Positions 54,124 through 64,000 of a stretch of DNA of 64,000 bases are shown in pieces (within the stretch, counting starts at the first letter, position 1; each line of letters begins with the position of its first letter). The position numbers were made by a program, and so were the translations under genes. The DNA comes from Megascapheus bottae (taxonomy: Eukaryota; Chordata; Mammalia; Rodentia; Geomyidae). The DNA lies in contig JANJXV010000153.1 of the NCBI GenBank assembly GCA_024803745.1, forward strand, positions 62,001 to 126,000, written 5' to 3'. The notes below the pieces were generated by a model that searched no databases, was not told the origin of the DNA, and saw only the letters and a list, made by a program, of their open reading frames with translations.

Positions 54124-57100
54124 CATTCTTACTTCACAAACATCCATTCTATGACTTCACACACCTCCATTCTATGATTTCACACACCTCTATTCTGTGA
54201 TTCACACACCTGCATTCTGTGTTCACACACCTCAATATTGTGACTTCACATACCTCCATTCTGACTTCACACACCTCCATTCTATGACTTCACACACATC
54301 CATGCTGTGACTTCACACACCTCCATTCTGAGTTGACACACCTCCATTCTGTGACTTCACACACCTTCATTCTTATTTCACAAAAATTCATTCTATGACT
54401 TCACACACTTCCATTCTATGACTTCACACACCTCCATTTTTTGACTTCACACACCTCCATTCTAAGATTTCACACACCTCCAATGTGACTTCACACATCT
54501 CCATTCTGAGTTCACCCACCTCCATTCTGACTTCACACAGCTCCATTCTGTGACTTCACAAAACTCCATTCTATGATTCCACACACCTCCATACTATGTC
54601 TTCACACACCTCCATCTATGACTTCACACACCTCCATTCTGAGTTCACACACCTCCATTCTGTGACCTCACACACCTCCATTCTGACTTCACACACCTTC
54701 ATTATATGACTTCACACACCTCAATTCTATGACTTCACACACCTCCATTCTATAACTTCACACACCTCCATTCTGTGACGTCACACACCTCCATTCTATG
54801 ATTTCAAACACCTTCATTCTTACTTCACAAACATCCATTCTGTGACTTCACACACCTCCCTTCTGTGACTTCACAACTGCATTCTGAATTCACACACCTC
54901 TATTCTGTGAATTCACACACCTCAATTCTGTGCCTTCACACACCTCCATTCTGACTTCACACACCTCCATTCTATGTTTTCACACACCTCCATTCTATGA
55001 CTTCACACACCTCCATGCTGTGACTTCACACACCTCCATTCTGACTTCACACACCTCCATTCTGACGTCACACAGCTCCATTCTATGACTTTACACACAT
55101 CCATTCTGTGACTTCACACACCTCCATTCTATGACTTCACACACCTCCACTGTGATTTCACAAACCTCCATTCTATGAGTTCACACACCTCCATTGTGAC
55201 TTCACACACCTCAATTCTGTGACTTCACACACCTCCATGCTGACTTCACACACCTCCATTCTGTGACTTCAATCACTTCCATTTTAAGATTTCACACACC
55301 TCCATTCTATGAATTCACACACCTCCATTCTGTGACTTCACACACCTCCATTCTATGACTTCACACACCTCCATTCTGTGACTTCACCCACCTCCATTCT
55401 GAGTTCACACACCTCCATTCTGTGATTTCACACACCTTCATTCTGTGACTTCACACACCTCCATTCTTTGACTTCACACACCTGCATTCTGTGACTTCAT
55501 ACACCTCCATTCTGTGACTTCACACACCTCCATTCTATGACTTCACACAACTCCATTGTGACTTCACACAACTCAATTCTATGATTTCACACACCTCCAT
55601 TCTATGACTTCACACACCTCCCTTCTGACTTCACACACCTCCATTCTGTGACTTCACAAAACTCCATTCTATGATTTCAAACACCTCCATAGTATGACTT
55701 CACACACCTCCATGTATGACTTCACACACCTCCATTCTGAGTTCACACACCTCCATTCTGTGACTTCACACACCTCCATTCTGACTTCACACACCTCCAT
55801 TGTATGACTTCACACACCTCCATTCTGTGACTTCACACACTTCCATTATGACGTCACACACCTCCATTCTATGAGTTCACACATCTCCATTCTATGACTT
55901 CACACACCTGCATTCTGACTTCACACACCTCCATTCTATGACTTCAAAGACCTCGAATCTGTGACTTCACTCACCTCCACTCTATGACTTCACACTCCTC
56001 CATTCTATGACTTCCCACACCTCCTTTCTATGACTTCACCCAACCCCATTCTGTGACTTCACACCTCCATTCTTACTTCACACACCTCCATTTTGTGACT
56101 TCACACACCTTCATTCTTACTTCACAAACATCCATTCTCTGACTTTACACACCTCCATTCTATGACTTCACACACCTGCATTCTGACTTCACACACCTCC
56201 ATTCTATGACTTCACACACCTCAATTCTGTGACTTCCCACACCTCCATTCTATGATTTCACACACTTCCATTCTATGACTTCACACACCTCCATTCTATG
56301 ACTTCACACACCTCATTTCTGAGTTGACACACCTCCATTCTGTGATTTAACACACCTCCAATCTGACTTCACACACCTCCATTCTATGACTTCACACACC
56401 TCCATTCGTTGACATCAAAAACCACCATTCTATGACTTCACACAACTCCATTTTGACTTCACACACCTCCCTTCTATGAGTTCACACACCTCCATTTTAT
56501 GACTTCACACACCTCCATTCTATGACTTCACACACCTCAATTCTATGACTTCACACACCTCCATTCTATGACTTCACACACCTCCATTCTGTGACTTCAC
56601 ACACCTCCACTCTATGACTTCAAACACCTTCATTCTTACTTCACAAACATCCATTCTGTGACTTCACACACCTCTCTTCTGTGACTTCACACCTGCATTC
56701 TGACTTCACACACCTCTATTCTGTGAATTCCCACACCTCAATTCTGTGATTTCACACACCTCCATTCTGACTTCACACACCTCCATTCTATGACTTCACA
56801 CACCTCCATTCTGTGACTTCACACACCTCCATTCTGACTTCACACACCTCCATTCTGACTTCACACTGCTCCATTCTATGACTTCACACACCTCCATTCT
56901 GTGACTTCACACACCTCCATTCTATGACTTCACACACCTCCACTGTGATTTCACACACCTCCATTCTATGAGTTCACACACCTCCATTGTGACTTCACAC
57001 ACCTCAATTCTATGACTTCACACACCTCCATTCTGACTTCACACACCTCCATTCTGTGACTTCAAACACTTCCATTTTATGATTTCACACAACTCCATTC

Positions 57101-59044
57101 TATGAATTCACACACCTCCATTCTGTGACTTCACACACCTCCATTCTATGAGTTCACACACCTCCATTCTGTGACTTCACCCACCTCCATTCTGAGTTCA
57201 CACACCTCCATTCTGTGACTTCACACACCTTCATTCTGTGACTTTACACACCTCCATTCTATGACTTTACACACCTCCATTCTGTGACTTCATACACCTC
57301 CATTCTGTGACTTCACACACCTCCATTCTATGACTTCACACAACTCCATTGTGACTTCACACACCTCAATTCTTTGATTTCACACACCTCCATTCTCACT
57401 TCACACACCTCCATTCTATGACTTCACACACCTCCCTTCTGACTTCACACAGCTCCATTCTGTGATTTCACAAAACTCCATTCTATGATTTGACACAACT
57501 CCATACTATGACATCACACACCTCCATCTATGACTTCACACACCTCCATTCTGAGTTCAAACACCTCAATTCTGTGACTTCGCAGACCTCAATTCTGACT
57601 TCACACACCTCAATTGTATGACTTCACACACCTCCATTCTGTGACTTCACACACTTCCATTATGACGTCACACACCTCCATTCTAGGAGTTCACACATCT
57701 CCATTCTATGACTTCACACACCTGCATTCTGACTTCACACACCTCCATTCTATGACTTCACAGACCTCGAATCTGTGACTTCACTCACCTCCACTCTATG
57801 ACTTCACACTCCTACATTCTATGACTTCCCACACCTCCTTTCTATGACTTCACCCAACCCCATTCTATGACTTCACACCTCCATTCTGACTTCACACACC
57901 TCAATTCTGTGACTTCACACACCTTCATTCTGACTTCACACACCTCCATTCTATGTTTTCACACACCTCCATTCTATGACTTCACACACCTCCATTTTGT
58001 GACTGCACACACCTAAATTCTATGACTTCACACACCTACATTGTGACTTCACACACCTCCATTCTATGAGTTCACACACCTCCATTCTGACTTCACACAC
58101 CTCCATTCTATGACTTCACACACCTCCGTTCTGACTTCACACAGCTCCATTCTGTGACTTCACAAAACTCCATTCTGTGATTTCACACACCTCCATACTA
58201 TGACTTCACACACCTCCATCTATGACTTCACACACCTCCATTCTGAGTTCACACACCTCCATTCTGTGACTTCACACACTTCCATTATGACGTCACACAC
58301 CTCCATTCTAGGAGTTCACACATCTCCATTCTATGACTTCACACACCTGCATTCTGACTTCACACACCTCCATTCTGTGACTTCTCACACCTCCATTCTA
58401 TGACTTCACACACTTCCATTGTGACGTCACACAACTCCATTCTATGTGTTCACACATCTCCATTCTATGATTTCACACACCTCCATTCTGACTTCACACA
58501 CCTCCATTCTATGACATGACAGACCTCGAATCTGTGACTTCACTCACCTCCACTCTATGACTTCACACTCCTCCATTCTATGACTTCCCACACCTCCTTT
58601 CTATGACTTCACCCACCTCAGTCTCTGACTTCACACACCTCCATTCTGACTTCACACACCTCCATTCTGTGACTTCACACACCTCCATTCTATGACTTCA
58701 CACACCTCAATTCTATGACTTCACACACCTCCATTCTATGACTTCACACACCTCTATTCTGTGACTTCACACACCTCCATTCTATGACTTCAAACACCTT
58801 CATTCTTGCTTCACAAACATCCATTCTGTGACTTCACACACCTCCTTTCTTTGACTTCACACACCTTCATTCTGACTTCACACACCTCCATTCTCTGACT
58901 TCACACACCTCAATTCTGTGACTTGACACACCTCCATTCTGACTCACACACCTCCATTCTATGATTTCACACACCTCCATTCTATGACTTCACACACCTC
59001 CATTCTGTAACTTCACACACCTCCATTCTGACTTCACACCCCTC
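54124..59044. repeat. 4,921-bp tandem duplication, copy 1
   Basis: This is satellite that aligns with the next 4,921 bp with only a handful of base differences seen. It contains internal related stretches (for example about 57,655 and 58,279) and an odd 20-22-bp unit with a 1-base deletion (CTGACTCACACACC at 58,941). The exact edges are ambiguous within a repeat unit. No LTR and no gene was seen. Confidence 0.88.
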
Positions 59045-62000
59045 CATTCTTACTTCACAAACATCCATTCTATGACTTCACACACCTCCATTCTATGATT
59101 TCACACACCTCTATTCTGTGATTCACACACCTGCATTCTGTGTTCACACACCTCAATATTGTGACTTCACATACCTCCATTCTGACTTCACACACCTCCA
59201 TTCTATGACTTCACACACATCCATTCTGTGACTTCACACACCTCCATTCTGAGTTGACACACCTCCATTCTGTGACTTCACACACCTTCATTCTTATTTC
59301 ACAAAAATTCATTCTATGACTTCACACACTTCCATTCTATGACTTCACACACCTCCATTTTTTGACTTCACACACCTCCATTCTAAGATTTCACACACCT
59401 CCAATGTGACTTCACACATCTCCATTCTGAGTTCACCCACCTCCATTCTGACTTCACACAGCTCCATTCTGTGACTTCACAAAACTCCATTCTATGATTC
59501 CACACACCTCCATACTATGTCTTCACACACCTCCATCTATGACTTCACACACCTCCATTCTGAGTTCACACACCTCCATTCTGTGACCTCACACACCTCC
59601 ATTCTGACTTCACACACCTTCATTATATGACTTCACACACCTCAATTCTATGACTTCACACACCTCCATTCTATAACTTCACACACCTCCATTCTGTGAC
59701 GTCACACACCTCCATTCTATGATTTCAAACACCTTCATTCTTACTTCACAAACATCCATTCTGTGACTTCACACACCTCCCTTCTGTGACTTCACAACTG
59801 CATTCTGAATTCACACACCTCTATTCTGTGAATTCACACACCTCAATTCTGTGCCTTCACACACCTCCATTCTGACTTCACACACCTCCATTCTATGTTT
59901 TCACACACCTCCATTCTATGACTTCACACACCTCCATGCTGTGACTTCACACACCTCCATTCTGACTTCACACACCTCCATTCTGACGTCACACAGCTCC
60001 ATTCTATGACTTTACACACATCCATTGTGTGACTTCACACACCTCCATTCTATGACTTCACACACCTCCACTGTGATTTCACAAACCTCCATTCTATGAG
60101 TTCACACACCTCCATTGTGACTTCACACACCTCAATTCTGTGACTTCACACACCTCCATGCTGACTTCACACACCTCCATTCTGTGACTTCAATCACTTC
60201 CATTTTAAGATTTCACACACCTCCATTCTATGAATTCACACACCTCCATTCTGTGACTTCACACACCTCCATTCTATGACTTCACACACCTCCATTCTGT
60301 GACTTCACCCACCTCCATTCTGAGTTCACACACCTCCATTCTGTGATTTCACACACCTTCATTCTGTGACTTCACACACCTCCATTCTTTGACTTCACAC
60401 ACCTGCATTCTGTGACTTCATACACCTCCATTCTGTGACTTCACACACCTCCATTCTATGACTTCACACAACTCCATTGTGACTTCACACAACTCAATTC
60501 TATGATTTCACACACCTCCATTCTATGACTTCACACACCTCCCTTCTGACTTCACACACCTCCATTCTGTGACTTCACAAAACTCCATTCTATGATTTCA
60601 AACACCTCCATAGTATGACTTCACACACCTCCATGTATGACTTCACACACCTCCATTCTGAGTTCACACACCTCCATTCTGTGACTTCACACACCTCCAT
60701 TCTGACTTCACACACCTCCATTGTATGACTTCACACACCTCCATTCTGTGACTTCACACACTTCCATTATGACGTCACACACCTCCATTCTATGAGTTCA
60801 CACATCTCCATTCTATGACTTCACACACCTGCATTCTGACTTCACACACCTCCATTCTATGACTTCAAAGACCTCGAATCTGTGACTTCACTCACCTCCA
60901 CTCTATGACTTCACACTCCTCCATTCTATGACTTCCCACACCTCCTTTCTATGACTTCACCCAACCCCATTCTGTGACTTCACACCTCCATTCTTACTTC
61001 ACACACCTCCATTTTGTGACTTCACACACCTTCATTCTTACTTCACAAACATCCATTCTCTGACTTTACACACCTCCATTCTATGACTTCACACACCTGC
61101 ATTCTGACTTCACACACCTCCATTCTATGACTTCACACACCTCAATTCTGTGACTTCCCACACCTCCATTCTATGATTTCACACACTTCCATTCTATGAC
61201 TTCACACACCTCCATTCTATGACTTCACACACCTCATTTCTGAGTTGACACACCTCCATTCTGTGATTTAACACACCTCCAATCTGACTTCACACACCTC
61301 CATTCTATGACTTCACACACCTCCATTCGTTGACATCAAAAACCACCATTCTATGACTTCACACAACTCCATTTTGACTTCACACACCTCCCTTCTATGA
61401 GTTCACACACCTCCATTTTATGACTTCACACACCTCCATTCTATGACTTCACACACCTCAATTCTATGACTTCACACACCTCCATTCTATGACTTCACAC
61501 ACCTCCATTCTGTGACTTCACACACCTCCACTCTATGACTTCAAACACCTTCATTCTTACTTCACAAACATCCATTCTGTGACTTCACACACCTCTCTTC
61601 TGTGACTTCACACCTGCATTCTGACTTCACACACCTCTATTCTGTGAATTCCCACACCTCAATTCTGTGATTTCACACACCTCCATTCTGACTTCACACA
61701 CCTCCATTCTATGACTTCACACACCTCCATTCTGTGACTTCACACACCTCCATTCTGACTTCACACACCTCCATTCTGACTTCACACTGCTCCATTCTAT
61801 GACTTCACACACCTCCATTCTGTGACTTCACACACCTCCATTCTATGACTTCACACACCTCCACTGTGATTTCACACACCTCCATTCTATGAGTTCACAC
61901 ACCTCCATTGTGACTTCACACACCTCAATTCTATGACTTCACACACCTCCATTCTGACTTCACACACCTCCATTCTGTGACTTCAAACACTTCCATTTTA

Positions 62001-63965
62001 TGATTTCACACAACTCCATTCTATGAATTCACACACCTCCATTCTGTGACTTCACACACCTCCATTCTATGAGTTCACACACCTCCATTCTGTGACTTCA
62101 CCCACCTCCATTCTGAGTTCACACACCTCCATTCTGTGACTTCACACACCTTCATTCTGTGACTTTACACACCTCCATTCTATGACTTTACACACCTCCA
62201 TTCTGTGACTTCATACACCTCCATTCTGTGACTTCACACACCTCCATTCTATGACTTCACACAACTCCATTGTGACTTCACACACCTCAATTCTTTGATT
62301 TCACACACCTCCATTCTCACTTCACACACCTCCATTCTATGACTTCACACACCTCCCTTCTGACTTCACACAGCTCCATTCTGTGATTTCACAAAACTCC
62401 ATTCTATGATTTGACACAACTCCATACTATGACATCACACACCTCCATCTATGACTTCACACACCTCCATTCTGAGTTCAAACACCTCCATTCTGTGACT
62501 TCGCAGACCTCAATTCTGACTTCACACACCTCAATTGTATGACTTCACACACCTCCATTCTGTGACTTCACACACTTCCATTATGACGTCACACACCTCC
62601 ATTCTAGGAGTTCACACATCTCCATTCTATGACTTCACACACCTGCATTCTGACTTCACACACCTCCATTCTATGACTTCACAGATCTCGAATCTGTGAC
62701 TTCACTCACCTCCACTCTATGACTTCACACTCCTACATTCTATGACTTCCCACACCTCCTTTCTATGACTTCACCCAACCCCATTCTATGACTTCACACC
62801 TCCATTCTGACTTCACACACCTCAATTCTGTGACTTCACACACCTTCATTCTGACTTCACACACCTCCATTCTATGTTTTCACACACCTCCATTCTATGA
62901 CTTCACACACCTCCATTTTGTGACTGCACACACCTAAATTCTATGACTTCACACACCTACATTGTGACTTCACACACCTCCATTCTATGAGTTCACACAC
63001 CTCCATTCTGACTTCACACACCTCCATTCTATGACTTCACACACCTCCGTTCTGACTTCACACAGCTCCATTCTGTGACTTCACAAAACTCCATTCTGTG
63101 ATTTCACACACCTCCATACTATGACTTCACACACCTCCATCTATGACTTCACACACCTCCATTCTGAGTTCACACACCTCCATTCTGTGACTTCACACAC
63201 TTCCATTATGACGTCACACACCTCCATTCTAGGAGTTCACACATCTCCATTCTATGACTTCACACACCTGCATTCTGACTTCACACACCTCCATTCTGTG
63301 ACTTCTCACACCTCCATTCTATGACTTCACACACTTCCATTGTGACGTCACACAACTCCATTCTATGTGTTCACACATCTCCATTCTATGATTTCACACA
63401 CCTCCATTCTGACTTCACACACCTCCATTCTATGACATGACAGACCTCGAATCTGTGACTTCACTCACCTCCACTCTATGACTTCACAATCCTCCATTCT
63501 ATGACTTCCCACACCTCCTTTCTATGACTTCACCCACCTCAGTCTCTGACTTCACACACCTCCATTCTGACTTCACACACCTCCATTCTGTGACTTCACA
63601 CACCTCCATTCTATGACTTCACACACCTCAATTCTATGACTTCACACACCTCCATTCTATGACTTCACACACCTCTATTCTTTGACTTCACACACCTCCA
63701 TTCTATGACTTCAAACACCTTCATTCTTGCTTCACAAACATCCATTCTGTGACTTCACACACCTCCTTTCTTTGACTTCACACACCTTCATTCTGACTTC
63801 ACACACCTCCATTCTCTGACTTCACACACCTCAATTCTGTGACTTGACACACCTCCATTCTGACTCACACACCTCCATTCTATGATTTCACACACCTCCA
63901 TTCTATGACTTCACACACCTCCATTCTGTAACTTCACACACCTCCATTCTGACTTCACACCCCTC
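59045..63965. repeat. 4,921-bp tandem duplication, copy 2
   Basis: This is the second copy at a constant offset of 4,921, including the same 1-base deletion near 63,862. Differences seen from copy 1 are near 59,223, 60,029, 62,490, 62,685, 63,488 and 63,673, each a single base. Confidence 0.88.
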
Positions 63966-64000
63966 CATTCTGACTTCACACACCTCCATTCTGACTTCAC
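63966..64000. repeat. satellite continuing past the duplication
   Basis: After copy 2 the array continues as ATTCTGAC-type units that match the sequence at about 51,880 rather than the start of the 4,921-bp unit. The array therefore extends beyond the right edge. Confidence 0.7.

Larger units (their letters stand above)
6510..64000. repeat. 57-kb tandem satellite with 21/23-bp units
   Basis: From the LINE-1 junction to the window end the sequence is a continuous head-to-tail array in one orientation. The common unit is 23 bp: TTCACACACCTCC followed by ATTCTATGAC or ATTCTGTGAC. A 21-bp version ends ATTCTGAC. Occasional units lack a CA in the CACACA run. Length divided by about 22.5 gives roughly 2,500 units. 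The plus strand is very C-rich and G-poor (9 C and 1 G per typical unit). The only other sequence seen inside is one LTR present three times. Short open frames in it arise by chance. I do not recognise the family by name. Telomeric, centromeric or interstitial location cannot be decided. Confidence 0.97.

Noticed and set aside
9633..63324. Many open frames of 60-74 codons inside the satellite, with repeating TSHTSIL- or EVCEV-like peptides
   Set aside because: They follow from the unit sequence. Three 23-bp units are 69 bp, so frames stay open by chance. There is no start context, no longer frame and no conserved product, and they occur on both strands.
6510..64000. CRISPR-like array of direct repeats
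   Set aside because: Units are adjacent without unique spacers, and the surroundings are mammalian retroelements.
6510..64000. Telomeric repeat or CENP-B-box alphoid-type satellite
   Set aside because: No TTAGGG/CCCTAA runs and no CENP-B-box-like TTCG...CGGG pattern were seen in the units. Location remains open.

Overview
The window is mammalian, and probably from a placental mammal. It carries a betaretrovirus-like endogenous retrovirus (ERV), a decayed LINE-1, and about 57 kb of one tandem satellite. A rodent is plausible from the retroelement types, but nothing seen fixes the species. No cellular protein-coding gene, tRNA, rRNA or CRISPR array was found.

Layout. Positions 1-3212 hold the 5' part of an ERV on the minus strand. 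Reading leftward these are an LTR (2717-3212), a tRNA-Lys3 primer-binding site (2697-2714), a full-length gag (2605-728), a -1 ribosomal frameshift site with a hairpin (902-870), and an open dUTPase-protease frame that runs off the left edge. The ERV abuts, and apparently sits inside, the 3' untranslated region of a minus-strand LINE-1 (3213-6509). That LINE-1 has a recognisable but frameshifted ORF2, and its 5' end is cut where the satellite begins.

From 6510 to the end everything is satellite. The basic unit is 23 bp (TTCACACACCTCC followed by ATTCTATGAC or ATTCTGTGAC), mixed with 21-bp versions that lack a dinucleotide. There are roughly 2,500 units by simple division. The array is organised into nested, larger duplications. 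Near the LINE-1 edge the spacings between copies are 0.38, 0.98, 1.87 and 2.93 kb. In the middle (19.4-28.9 kb) they are about 5.1-5.5 kb. From 33 to 54 kb there are 6.6-8.0 kb units, each carrying the same 318-bp solo LTR. At the right end there is an almost perfect 4,921-bp tandem duplication.

The most interesting points are as follows. A single LTR insertion was captured by the satellite and copied with it, so it acts as a clock for array growth. The 4,921-bp duplication has a readable unequal-exchange junction. The array has extreme C-over-G strand asymmetry along its whole length. The ERV has an intact gag-pro arrangement, but its Gag lacks the usual myristoylation glycine. All comparisons were made by eye, so difference counts are minimum or approximate values.
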